Shown in pieces: positions 22,791 to 31,176 of a stretch of 55,590 nt of DNA. The stretch's first letter is position 1; the number at the start of each line of letters is the position of its first letter. This DNA is from a virus: positions 1 through 55,590 of IMG/VR virus record IMGVR_UViG_3300027114_000004; one strand, 5' to 3'. Made by a program: the position numbers and the translations under genes. The notes under the pieces are model-generated. The model saw only the letters and a program-made list of their open reading frames with translations. It was not told the origin of the DNA and did not search any database.

Positions 22791-23002
22791 TCGAAGAAAC
22801 ACTAAAGGTAAAACTTGAGCGTGGCCTTCCAATGACCGAAGCTGAGTTTAGTCGGCTTGCTCGCCAACTTTATAATATGATGACCGCTCTAGAGAAGGAA
22901 CTAAATGAAATCAAAGTATCCCTACCTAGACCCCGAATGGATTCCTTTGCTGAGGGAAATGATTTCCCCGACAAATCAGTACGATCCAAACCAAACAAGT
23001 GA
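22787..23002 (+). CDS. Small hypothetical protein (71 aa)
   Basis: The ATG at 22787 overlaps the RNR stop (ATGA), and GGAGG lies upstream at 22770-22774. The first 45 residues are helical (EAEFSRLARQLYNMMTALEKEL). The remaining tail overlaps the next gene by 98 nt in another frame and is low in structure. No family is recognised. Confidence 0.45.
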   Translation: MIEETLKVKLERGLPMTEAEFSRLARQLYNMMTALEKELNEIKVSLPRPRMDSFAEGNDFPDKSVRSKPNK

Positions 23003-23105
23003 ATATCTAGCTCGTAGCCTTGCTTACCAAGCTGGCAAGCTAGATCTATTATCGAAATTAGAAGCTGTTGTTAGAAAGCAACAGGAGGATATGACAAATG
23101 GCTGA
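22905..23105 (+). CDS. Small hypothetical protein (66 aa)
   Basis: It starts at ATG 22905 inside the previous gene, with AAGGAAC upstream. The product reads YPYLDPEWIPLLREMISP and then a helical region (ARSLAYQAGKLDLLSKLE), which looks like a compact folded protein. It overlaps the next gene by 8 nt. The function is unknown. Confidence 0.5.
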   Translation: MKSKYPYLDPEWIPLLREMISPTNQYDPNQTSEYLARSLAYQAGKLDLLSKLEAVVRKQQEDMTNG

Positions 23106-23847
23106 TCCTTTTGTAAACTATAACGCAGCACTACAGGCGTTTATGCAGGGAGGCAGGACAGATACTGCCTCTCTGTATGAGGCCACGAATAGACTGCGAC
23201 AAACTTCTTTTGTGGGAGAAGAAAGCACACCACTAAGTCGTTTCTACGATGACGTTGCACAACGTTATCTAGAAAAGACTGAAGCTGCCAAGATCGAAGA
23301 AGAATCTATGCGTGAGAAGTTTGAGAAAAGGTATAAGGCTGCTGAAGATCAGTGGCTTGGTATTGCTAAAGAACAACTTCTTGAAAACATGGCAGCTACT
23401 AGAGGTCGTGATCTATTAAGCCGCAGTGAAAAAGAAAAACAACTAAATGAAATTTCTGCGATAACTTCTGTAGAAGATTTTAGAAAGAGATTTCCATCCT
23501 TTAAGATGCAGACTGAAGGCGGTAGTTTTAAATCTTCGGCCCGAAGAAGTCAGAATAGTATGTTCAAAATTCTAACAGAAACGGGAGAACGTCGTAAGGC
23601 ATCTGAAATCTACCGTAGCACAGCACTTCCGGGCTGGGGTAAATACGCAAAGGCTTTGACTGATGTGGAAGTCTTTGGTTCCCAATCAGCATCCGCAAAG
23701 AAATCTGCTCAACAAGAGTTAGACAAACTTGCTAAAGAAAACGAACGAAGACAACGTGAGTTTAACGAATCTAAACAACAACTTTTAGAAAGTGCCGAAG
23801 CAGTCGGGCGTACCAAGCGTCCCGGATATGTTGAGCGGCCCTTATAA
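23098..23847 (+). CDS. Charged coiled-coil protein upstream of portal (249 aa)
   Basis: The ATG at 23098 follows AGGAGGATATGACAA. The protein is almost wholly helical and charged, with long stretches of K/E heptads (REKFEKRYKAAEDQW; ELDKLAKENERRQREF). A central part (FPSFKMQTEGG) is less regular. It sits at the DNA-metabolism to structural boundary, where T7 has genes 6.5-7.3, so a virion or assembly role is possible. No family is recognised. Confidence 0.55.
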   Translation: MADPFVNYNAALQAFMQGGRTDTASLYEATNRLRQTSFVGEESTPLSRFYDDVAQRYLEKTEAAKIEEESMREKFEKRYKAAEDQWLGIAKEQLLENMAATRGRDLLSRSEKEKQLNEISAITSVEDFRKRFPSFKMQTEGGSFKSSARRSQNSMFKILTETGERRKASEIYRSTALPGWGKYAKALTDVEVFGSQSASAKKSAQQELDKLAKENERRQREFNESKQQLLESAEAVGRTKRPGYVERPL

Positions 23848-23856
23848 GGAGCTAAT

Positions 23857-24180
23857 ATGGGCGCACCAAAAATCTCTGGCGGTATGACCGCCGCAGAACA
23901 GAAGGAGCTGCTCGCTGAAGAGCGGGAGTTTCAAAAAGAACAAGAAGAACGCCGCCGTCTCATGGCGGAAGAAGAAGAGAATAGACGCTTGGCTAGAGAA
24001 GATGCCGAAAAGCAACGACTCGCTGCCCAAGAAGCGGAGAAGATAGCCTCAGCAGATCGTGCCGAACAGTCATTGATCGAAGAAGCTGAGAGCATGGACA
24101 AGGATAAAGAGAAGGGTGTTATGGCCCTCACCTTCTTCGAAGCCTTGAATAAGGGTGTAACTACCCAGAGGCCACAATGA
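23857..24180 (+). CDS. Coiled-coil protein before portal (107 aa)
   Basis: It follows AAGGAGCTAAT. The N-terminus MGAPKISGGMTAAEQKEL is followed by a highly charged single helix rich in E, R and A, ending in MALTFFEAL near the C-terminus. Similar short coiled-coil proteins precede the portal in marine T7-like phages, where their role is unclear; by position it may correspond to T7 gp7.3. The stop overlaps the portal start (ATGA). Confidence 0.6.
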   Translation: MGAPKISGGMTAAEQKELLAEEREFQKEQEERRRLMAEEEENRRLAREDAEKQRLAAQEAEKIASADRAEQSLIEEAESMDKDKEKGVMALTFFEALNKGVTTQRPQ

Positions 24181-25718
24181 ATACACTAGCCGAACGCTTT
24201 CAGAGAATGCACGGCAATCGGCAAACTAAACTAAACAGAGCAAGGTATTGCTCAGCTGTTACCGTACCCACATTGCTTCCGCCAGAAGGATGGAGCGAGG
24301 GTACGTCATTACCTCAACCATACTCTTCGGTTGGTAGTCGTGGTGTAACGGGATTAGCAAGCCGAATCCTCAGTGCGTTAATGCCGCTTAACGATACACC
24401 ATTCTTTAAGTTTCAACTGAGGGATGGTAGTCAGGCACCACCAGAAATTCAACAATACCTAGATACCCTATCGTTTCAAGTATACAATAAGTTATCCTCT
24501 ACAAATCTTAGAGAAACTGTATATCAAGCCCTTCAACATCTCATCGTTACTGGTGACGTGCTGATTGAAATGGATTCAGATTACTTCTTTACCATCTACC
24601 GCCTTGACCAATACTCTGTACAAAGAGATATCATGGGTGAGGTGCTTGAGGTTATTCACCTTGAGTATGAGGTAGATGATCCAGAGTTTATTGATTACTC
24701 ATCGTACTCTGACATTGAACACAGAGTTGGTTACAAGACCTACTACTGCCAGTATCTTCGCCAAGATGATGGTACATGGGCATACTCGAAAGAGAATGCT
24801 GAGGGTGAAGTTATAGAGTCTGGTATCTATCTCGTTGTTCCGATGGCTGTCCTTCGGTGGTACGCCATCGCTGGCGAGAACTATGGTAGATCGCATTGCG
24901 AAGATATCCTTGGAGATCTCAATACACTTGAGGCTTATACGAAAGCGCAGATTGAAGGCATGGCAGCTGCCAGTGCTTTCTGGATCGCAGTAGACCCTCA
25001 GGGTATTACAGAGGTCGATGATCTAGCGGGTGTTAGAAACGGATCATTCGTTGCTGCAAAAGCTTCGGATATCTCCGTCATCTCACCAGCCGGAACCATT
25101 CAACCACAGGTAGCAGCAGCTGCTCAGGCTGTCGAGAACATGAGACGCGAGGTTGGTCAGGCATTCCTAATGACTGGTCAAGCGATTCCATCAGGTGATC
25201 GTGTTACCGCTACAGCAGTACGCATGATCGGTCAAGAACTTGAAACGGTTCTTGGTGGTGCATTCTCTTCGATTGCACGTACACTTATGGAACCAATCGT
25301 CAAGCGTTGCATTGTACAAATGTTGGAAGATAAACTTCTAGATGAACGCCTAACAGAACAGTTCTTTGACAATGACGGTACCTTAACCGTTAACATTGTA
25401 ACAGGTCTTCAAGCACTTAGTCGTGACTCCGATCTTCAGAAGCTTATGCAAATGGGTGAGATGGTTCGAAATCTCCCACCAGATGCGTTGGCTACATTTA
25501 GATGGGACTCATATTCCAGTGCGCTTATTACAGCCCTTGGGTTTGACGCAAGAAACTGGGTCAAGTCACAGGATGAAATTGCACAGGAAAGAATGGCAGC
25601 TCAATCTATGCAAGTACAAGCAGATACCGCATCCGCTGTTGGCACTGGTATTGCTTCATCCGCTCAGGATTTAGCAAGTGCCGCTGTTCCCGCACTCATG
25701 GAGCAACAATTACAATGA
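24177..25718 (+). CDS. Portal protein (head-tail connector, T7 gp8-like)
   Basis: Twelve copies would form the ring at the capsid vertex through which DNA enters and leaves. The protein is 513 aa (T7 gp8 is 536). The N-terminus (FQRMHGNRQTKLNRARYCS, TVPTLLPP) and YSSVGSRGVTGLASRILSAL fit the T7 connector family, as do LRWYAIAGENYGRSHCEDIL and QAFLMTGQAIPSGDRVTATAV. A Q-, A- and S-rich helical tail ends the protein. It opens the structural block. Confidence 0.94.
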   Translation: MNTLAERFQRMHGNRQTKLNRARYCSAVTVPTLLPPEGWSEGTSLPQPYSSVGSRGVTGLASRILSALMPLNDTPFFKFQLRDGSQAPPEIQQYLDTLSFQVYNKLSSTNLRETVYQALQHLIVTGDVLIEMDSDYFFTIYRLDQYSVQRDIMGEVLEVIHLEYEVDDPEFIDYSSYSDIEHRVGYKTYYCQYLRQDDGTWAYSKENAEGEVIESGIYLVVPMAVLRWYAIAGENYGRSHCEDILGDLNTLEAYTKAQIEGMAAASAFWIAVDPQGITEVDDLAGVRNGSFVAAKASDISVISPAGTIQPQVAAAAQAVENMRREVGQAFLMTGQAIPSGDRVTATAVRMIGQELETVLGGAFSSIARTLMEPIVKRCIVQMLEDKLLDERLTEQFFDNDGTLTVNIVTGLQALSRDSDLQKLMQMGEMVRNLPPDALATFRWDSYSSALITALGFDARNWVKSQDEIAQERMAAQSMQVQADTASAVGTGIASSAQDLASAAVPALMEQQLQ

Positions 25719-26371
25719 ACCCAATGAGAATTATTGGTGCAAGTAATAACGACATCAAGTCCGTAAATCGAGTAACATATGTGGTAGACACAAATGAGGT
25801 TGTTGCTTACGTAAACAAATCAACTTTACTTGGACGTTATCCAAATCTTTACTATGCGTATGAAGCTGTTCGTGGTGCAATGATGCGTTGTGGTTGTAGA
25901 GACATGATTGATGTCATCACAAAACCTACAGATGTTGTATCAAGCCACACGCTAGTTCCAACCATTGGTACGGCATTTCTAGCAAACATGAGTTTAGAAG
26001 CTACTGGATCAGTGTCTTTTATTTATGTTACAGCTCAAACAAGATTTGAGGGAGTAACCGCAGTTCCAATTGTTTTAGTTCCTGTATTTGAAGCACCTCC
26101 ACAGCTTACATTTTGCTATAAAATATCATCAGCTATAATTACCGCACCAACAAACCCAACAGCGGCTCTTGCAGCTGGATTCACGCGCATAAACTCAGGT
26201 GATTCAATTGTAATTCCAACCGGAAACCTAACAAATAATCGTTGGTTTCTTAGAATAGCCCCGCTTTGGGATGTAAATGAAGTTTTTACAGCACCATCCT
26301 TTACATTTAGAGTATTCCTAGCTACTAGGCCATCCTTGGCTTTTGGTTCATTTAACGTAAATCTCGGATAA
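25715..26371 (+). CDS. Hypothetical protein inserted between portal and scaffold (218 aa)
   Basis: The ATG at 25715 overlaps the portal stop; ATG 25724 is an alternative. The sequence is strand-rich (VSFIYVTAQTRFEG, PIVLVPVFEAPPQLTF, NRWFLRIAPLW) and ends in FRVFLATRPSLAFGSFNVNLG. No enzymatic motif is present. By eye it is more AT-rich than the portal gene. T7 has no gene here, so it is an insertion; a head decoration or accessory virion role fits, but that is inference. Confidence 0.6.
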   Translation: MNPMRIIGASNNDIKSVNRVTYVVDTNEVVAYVNKSTLLGRYPNLYYAYEAVRGAMMRCGCRDMIDVITKPTDVVSSHTLVPTIGTAFLANMSLEATGSVSFIYVTAQTRFEGVTAVPIVLVPVFEAPPQLTFCYKISSAIITAPTNPTAALAAGFTRINSGDSIVIPTGNLTNNRWFLRIAPLWDVNEVFTAPSFTFRVFLATRPSLAFGSFNVNLG

Positions 26372-26375
26372 CAAT

Positions 26376-28112
26376 ATGCCCTTTATTACATATAACCCAG
26401 CAAGTTTTACTACTCCGGCGTATGAGGATGCAAGATCTTTTGCTATCTGGGGCGTGTCGTGGTTTACAGAAACAGACCTAAGTCGCTTAGGTCCATCAAC
26501 ACCAGCCGTTGTTTGGATGGCCCCCCAGACCCTAAACGGTGGAACACGTCGATCTGACCACACCGGAACAACGAACTTACCAACAGCTGTAACATCTTAT
26601 ATTGATAAGGTTAAACAATTTCCTAAGGGAAGACGTGTTATCATGCCACAGTATTGGTTGGATGACACTCTTGGTGGTAATGATCGCGCAAATAGTAACC
26701 ACTATAAAACACTTGGACAACAGATGGCAGCACACGGTGCTGCTGGTACTTTCATAAATTCCCCGTTCCAACGTTTACACCAATCCGTTGACTTTAAAAC
26801 CACATGGACCAAGTGGGTAGAATTATGCGAAACAAACGATGCAACGTTTGATTACATTGTGGATGACCAAGAACAATGGCGCTTATGGTCTTTAAACAGC
26901 AATCAAATTATAGCAGATCCGGGTTGGACTGCACCAACCTGGATGACCGATAAGGATGCTAGAGTACCATTCTCTATGATAAACGACGCACGTTTTGAGA
27001 ATCCACTGTATGGCGATCCAGTTACAAATCAAAGCATGAGAGAATTGTTGGTCTATTACACAAACATTGCAAGACCATCTTCTCCAATAGCCAATACACT
27101 ATCGGCTGTTCAGACTGCATTTGCTGATTGGAACATTACCGTAGCAAGTCCAGGAATCTCTCCGTACACCAGCAGCAGAAATCCATTATGGTACGCATGG
27201 CGTAGAATGATGGGCCGCGTTCATATTCGACAACGTGTAGAGTTAGTTCTAAAAGAGACCATTCAAAAGCCGTGGTTTACTGGATACTATTCTGACTATG
27301 GTGTTATTGGTGGAGAGCCGTGGGAAACTCCTTGGCTCATTCGCGCACAACACTATGCAGAAAACTATTTAGCACACCCTCTCTGTCGAGGAGCTCCGGA
27401 GCTATACGGATACGCTAGCAACATGCCAACAGTCTTTGGATATCACCCAACACCGACAACTGATGTTCAAAGATACGGTTTTGTTCGACCCGCTGATGGC
27501 GGCGTTTTAACCAACGCCCTAGCTGGAGATGCTGGCCGCGTCATGTACTCCTTCATGGGAGATCTTGCTGAGGCTGTTGAAACATCTAGAGTCAATTATA
27601 GACGGGATTGGGCTGCATGGGTAGGCACACCACACTGGGCGTATAATCCATCATTCTATCAGTTCGATGATCGTTATGCCATTGAATTGTATTACCACCT
27701 TGCTTTATTAGGTTGTAATCCCTTTATCATCTTCCCCGGAGAAGGTGAGATCCCAGAAGGAGAAAACCCATACGTATTGCCATCTGATATTCTTGTTGAG
27801 ATTAAACGAATTACAGATAACGGTGGCTTACGACCATGTGACTCTACTGGTAATCAGTACGCCCCGCCAGATAGATATGTATTAGCTGATTGTTTAACCG
27901 ACAAGGGTATTGTTACGGGTGGAACAATTCAGCACGGACCAAAGAAGGGCCAAAATGTTTGGAGAATTACAGTACCTCCTCACATTATAGATGGTAGTGG
28001 CAATTCTTTCATTAACCTACCCGATGGAACAAAGTATCAAGTAGGACCAACTACAAGAGGTGCTTGGTACTTTGGTCAAACTAAACCAACTGTAACTATT
28101 ACGACAAGTTAA
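26376..28112 (+). CDS. Glycoside-hydrolase-like protein inserted in head module (578 aa)
   Basis: The protein lacks a signal peptide. Its first 400 residues look like a beta/alpha barrel, with strands followed by acidic residues: FDYIVDDQEQW (D163, D164, E166), TGYYSDYGVIGGEPW and YQFDDRYAIELYYH. Such placement is typical of barrel glycosidases, but I cannot name the family. The C-terminal 100 residues form a beta-rich module (NVWRITVPPHI). It sits between portal and scaffold, where T7-like phages normally have nothing, so it may be a virion enzyme or a decoration protein. Confidence 0.55.
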   Translation: MPFITYNPASFTTPAYEDARSFAIWGVSWFTETDLSRLGPSTPAVVWMAPQTLNGGTRRSDHTGTTNLPTAVTSYIDKVKQFPKGRRVIMPQYWLDDTLGGNDRANSNHYKTLGQQMAAHGAAGTFINSPFQRLHQSVDFKTTWTKWVELCETNDATFDYIVDDQEQWRLWSLNSNQIIADPGWTAPTWMTDKDARVPFSMINDARFENPLYGDPVTNQSMRELLVYYTNIARPSSPIANTLSAVQTAFADWNITVASPGISPYTSSRNPLWYAWRRMMGRVHIRQRVELVLKETIQKPWFTGYYSDYGVIGGEPWETPWLIRAQHYAENYLAHPLCRGAPELYGYASNMPTVFGYHPTPTTDVQRYGFVRPADGGVLTNALAGDAGRVMYSFMGDLAEAVETSRVNYRRDWAAWVGTPHWAYNPSFYQFDDRYAIELYYHLALLGCNPFIIFPGEGEIPEGENPYVLPSDILVEIKRITDNGGLRPCDSTGNQYAPPDRYVLADCLTDKGIVTGGTIQHGPKKGQNVWRITVPPHIIDGSGNSFINLPDGTKYQVGPTTRGAWYFGQTKPTVTITTS

Positions 28113-28114
28113 TT

Positions 28115-28993
28115 ATGGAAAACACAGAACCAACGACTCCACAAGCAGTGGAACAATCAGCGGTTTCAACACCTGTTGACCGCGAGGCTAGGGCGTTTGA
28201 AACACACGTTATTCAAAACCAAATCCAAGTACCAGACAACTTCAAGTCTGTCGGGGATTGGTTCAACGCCCTTAAGTCTGCTCAAAAAGAGTATACCAAG
28301 GCTCGACAGGAAATCTCTGACCTTAAGAAGCAGATTCCAGTAGCAACACCCGAAGCTCCAGAGCAACCAAAGGAAGCCCCAGCTCCTGTGATTCCGGAGG
28401 AACTTCGCATTCCAGATAAGCTACCGGAGCAACCTACTTCACCACAGCAGACAGAAATTCTCACTAAGGATGAATGGAACAAGTATTCAACTGAAGTTGC
28501 TGTCAACGGCACTCTATCTAATGAGTCACGTGAAGCAATCAAGACGAAGACAAAGTTACCAGATTACGTTATTGATGACTTCTTAGCGGGACAGAAGGCC
28601 CGTCTGCAACAGGCATACGGCAGCGCAGCAGGGGTTGTAGGAGGAAAGGATCAACTCGCCCGTGTATTCGATTGGGCAAGTAAGAATCTTTCAACCGAAG
28701 ACCAGAAGTCTGTGAATGCCGCATTGTCTTCACCTTCTTGGGAGGTAGCTTTGCTTGGATTGAACGCTAAGTATCAATCCGCAGCAGCAAAGAAGCCAAC
28801 CGCAAATGAGCCAGTTAAGGCACCATCATCCCAAAAGGTTGGTGCTACGACGGCTACCCCAACGCTTGGAGCGTATGCTTCCAAAGCAGAATTTTATAAG
28901 GATCGTAAAGACCCCCGATTCGCGGGTGATCCACGATTCCGCCAAGCGGTAGAAACACGCATGGCAAAAACAGATTTCAATTCATTAAGATAA
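28115..28993 (+). CDS. Capsid scaffolding protein (T7 gp9-like)
   Basis: The 292-residue protein directs capsid assembly inside the prohead and leaves before DNA packaging. It is acidic, proline-rich in the middle (EAPEQPKEAPAPVIP) and has a basic C-terminus with RKDPRFAGDPRFRQAVETRM, the 'DPR-F-x-x-D-x-R-R' end found in T7-type scaffolds that docks on the coat protein. It lies directly before the capsid gene. The start at ATG 28115 has no obvious ribosome site. Confidence 0.88.
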   Translation: MENTEPTTPQAVEQSAVSTPVDREARAFETHVIQNQIQVPDNFKSVGDWFNALKSAQKEYTKARQEISDLKKQIPVATPEAPEQPKEAPAPVIPEELRIPDKLPEQPTSPQQTEILTKDEWNKYSTEVAVNGTLSNESREAIKTKTKLPDYVIDDFLAGQKARLQQAYGSAAGVVGGKDQLARVFDWASKNLSTEDQKSVNAALSSPSWEVALLGLNAKYQSAAAKKPTANEPVKAPSSQKVGATTATPTLGAYASKAEFYKDRKDPRFAGDPRFRQAVETRMAKTDFNSLR

Positions 28994-29007
28994 TAAGGAT
29001 ATAAAAC

Positions 29008-30402
29008 ATGCCAGTAACAGGTACAGATATTACAGCAGACAATCTTCCATACAGATCAGACGTAGCAGCAGGAATCTCAGGTCCAATCGCAGGTGCTAGT
29101 AAGCTCTGGCTCAGCATTTGGTCTGGTGAAACCATTCACGCTTACGATGAATACAACATGTTTGAGTCACTCGTTGATTCAAAGACCATCAGCAACGGCG
29201 TTGCTATGGAATTCCCAATCACTGGTACCGTAGCTCTCAACGCTGCGTGGGCCGCTGGTAAGGAACTCGTTGGTTCAACAACCGACAGCACTTCTGCGAC
29301 CATCGCTATCAAGCTTGATAAGCGTCCAATCGCAGCACACTTCGAAATCGACAACGTAGATCTCATGCAAACTCAGTGGGAATTCCGCTCTGAGCTTGCG
29401 CGTCAAGCTGGTCTCACCCTTGCTAATGCACGTGATAAGCAAATTGCTGCTTACATTGCAAGAGCAGCAGCTGAAGACCTTAACTTTAACACAGCGTGGG
29501 ATGGCGACGGAACACCATCTGTCGTTGGCACTGATGACCCACGCTCAGTTCCAGCTGGACCAGTCTTCCTCAACGGTAAGTTCTTCGACCTCGGTCGCTC
29601 AGCTTCTGCTTCAGCAGACCGCGCAAACGCAGCTCTCGCAGCTCTTCAGGCTTGCGAAGACTTCGTTGTATACCTCCAGACGATCAATGCACCAACCGAT
29701 GGCGTTTACCTCGCCGTCGAACCACGCGCATTCCAAGACATCCGTGCGCTTGGCGTTGCACGTGCATCAACCGAAACTGTCAACATGCAACCAATGTTCG
29801 GTGGCGTTGCTCAGGCTGGCGGTCTTGGTGCTGCTCTCACACAGGGTATGAACGGTCTCATGGACTCGCTTGAGTACATGGGTGTTCGTATCATCAAGAG
29901 CAACCACCTCCCAACCTCCAACTTCTCCGGTATCGGTGAAGATCGTTACAACCTCGCCTTCGGTGATGCTGGTGTATGCGGTCTTCTCTTCCAACGTAGC
30001 GCGGTTGCAGCTCTCAAGTTGCAAGGTCTCAAGGTTGATACCCTTGATGATATCCGTCGCAACACCACCTTCACTGTCGCAAGCATGATGGCTGGTACTG
30101 GCGTTCTCCGTCCAGAATGCGCCGCAGTTCTTGTCAAGCCAACCGCAAGCAACTGGGTCGTTACTACCGAAACAACCGAAGCAGCCTTTGCTGCTGCAAC
30201 CACCGTAACGAATAAGGCAAATGCAAACTTCTTCACTGGTGCAAACCTCAATGGCACGGCTACCGTAGCAACCTACCTCCAAGCAGCTGGTTCTGGTGGC
30301 GAAGCTGCAGCTAAGGCACGTCACGGCCTTCGTTGCAACTACGGCTCAACCTTCAGCCGCGAAGTCGTAAACACTGCAAGTGGTGCCTTCCCCTACGCAT
30401 AA
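29008..30402 (+). CDS. Major capsid protein (T7 gp10-like, HK97 fold)
   Basis: The protein (464 aa) is longer than T7 gp10A (345). The N-terminal region (YDEYNMFESLVDSKTI, FPITGT), RPIAAHFEIDNVDLMQT and ANARDKQIAAYIARAA fit the T7 coat family. The C-terminal 90 residues beyond GTGVLRPECAAVLVK are Ala/Thr-rich and may be an added surface domain. Codon use is biased toward a narrow set (CTC, GCT, CGT), as expected for the most abundant product. The ribosome site is AAGGAT. A strong terminator follows. Confidence 0.94.
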   Translation: MPVTGTDITADNLPYRSDVAAGISGPIAGASKLWLSIWSGETIHAYDEYNMFESLVDSKTISNGVAMEFPITGTVALNAAWAAGKELVGSTTDSTSATIAIKLDKRPIAAHFEIDNVDLMQTQWEFRSELARQAGLTLANARDKQIAAYIARAAAEDLNFNTAWDGDGTPSVVGTDDPRSVPAGPVFLNGKFFDLGRSASASADRANAALAALQACEDFVVYLQTINAPTDGVYLAVEPRAFQDIRALGVARASTETVNMQPMFGGVAQAGGLGAALTQGMNGLMDSLEYMGVRIIKSNHLPTSNFSGIGEDRYNLAFGDAGVCGLLFQRSAVAALKLQGLKVDTLDDIRRNTTFTVASMMAGTGVLRPECAAVLVKPTASNWVVTTETTEAAFAAATTVTNKANANFFTGANLNGTATVATYLQAAGSGGEAAAKARHGLRCNYGSTFSREVVNTASGAFPYA

Positions 30403-30456
30403 TTAGTGTAGGATACTTCTATTACTTTTGTAATGGAACGGTGATCATATATCTAG

Positions 30457-30494
30457 CCAAGAGTCCTCGAAAGGGGACTCTTGGTTTTTTTTTT
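30457..30494 (+). terminator. Intrinsic terminator after the capsid gene
   Basis: CCAAGAGTCC and GGACTCTTGG form a perfect 10-bp stem with loop TCGAAAGG, followed by ten T residues (30485-30494). This is a textbook rho-independent terminator. T7 has its phage-polymerase terminator (T-phi) in exactly this place, after gene 10, so it probably reduces transcription from the abundant capsid gene into the tail genes. Confidence 0.95.
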
Positions 30495-30516
30495 CTTTCT
30501 TAGAAAGGTAAACAAC

Positions 30517-31176
30517 ATGGGATACTTAACTAAACTAGATGCAGTAAATCAAATGCTGCTTGCTGCTGGAGAATCGCTTGTTGCGGATCTTAACGAAGCA
30601 AGTGGTATTGATACAGGAATTTCAGAATTTCTCTTAGACCAAGCCTCACTTGAATATCAATTAAGAGGCTTAGCTAATAACAAAATCATTAAGACGGTAC
30701 AACCAGACGCTCAAGGATACATTCTTTTGGGTTATCCAAACACAGACTTTGGTGGTGTACTCGATGCTAAGTTACTATCGTTACACCAAACAGAAGATGG
30801 TTCAGCCATCGTTGCCAGAGTACAAGAGGGAAATCCTCCAAAGCTTTGGAACATGACAGAAGACACAGATGTTTGGGTAGATGGCGATTATCGTATTGAG
30901 CAGATTAACTTCTTACAATACGACCAACTAGATACAAACTCTCAGCGTACAATTCTTTCAGCTGCTACCAGAAAGTATCAGCTATACACTCAAGCAGATC
31001 CAGCCGTAGACAACTACTTGGCACAACGAGAGATGCTTGATCGTATGCGGTCACGTGCAAATGATATCTCAGCAAAGCAAAGAACCATTTGGGCAAACGA
31101 TGTCTCTTATGCAGCTGGCAAACGACCGCCATACTTTGGTACAGATCCTGCCGCAATTAGACGAGGACTAATATGA
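30517..31176 (+). CDS. Tail tubular protein A (T7 gp11-like)
   Basis: I use the ATG at 30517, after AAAGGTAAACAAC; the longer frame would begin inside the terminator. The 219-residue protein begins GYLTKLDAVNQMLLAAGES, typical of the gp11 family, and contains DYRIEQINFLQYDQLD and AATRKYQLYTQADPAVDNYL. It forms the ring that connects the portal to the gp12 nozzle. It is coupled to tail tube B by an ATGA overlap. Confidence 0.92.
   Translation: MGYLTKLDAVNQMLLAAGESLVADLNEASGIDTGISEFLLDQASLEYQLRGLANNKIIKTVQPDAQGYILLGYPNTDFGGVLDAKLLSLHQTEDGSAIVARVQEGNPPKLWNMTEDTDVWVDGDYRIEQINFLQYDQLDTNSQRTILSAATRKYQLYTQADPAVDNYLAQREMLDRMRSRANDISAKQRTIWANDVSYAAGKRPPYFGTDPAAIRRGLI

Noticed and set aside
29396-29851. 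Plus-strand ORF of 151 codons in another frame of the capsid gene
   Set aside because: It is an alternative-frame shadow (Q-, L- and S-rich) with no start signal; the capsid frame has clear family motifs.
29767-30324. Minus-strand ORF of 185 codons inside the capsid gene
   Set aside because: Long antisense frames arise from the biased codon use of highly expressed genes. The product is cysteine- and serine-rich without any domain.
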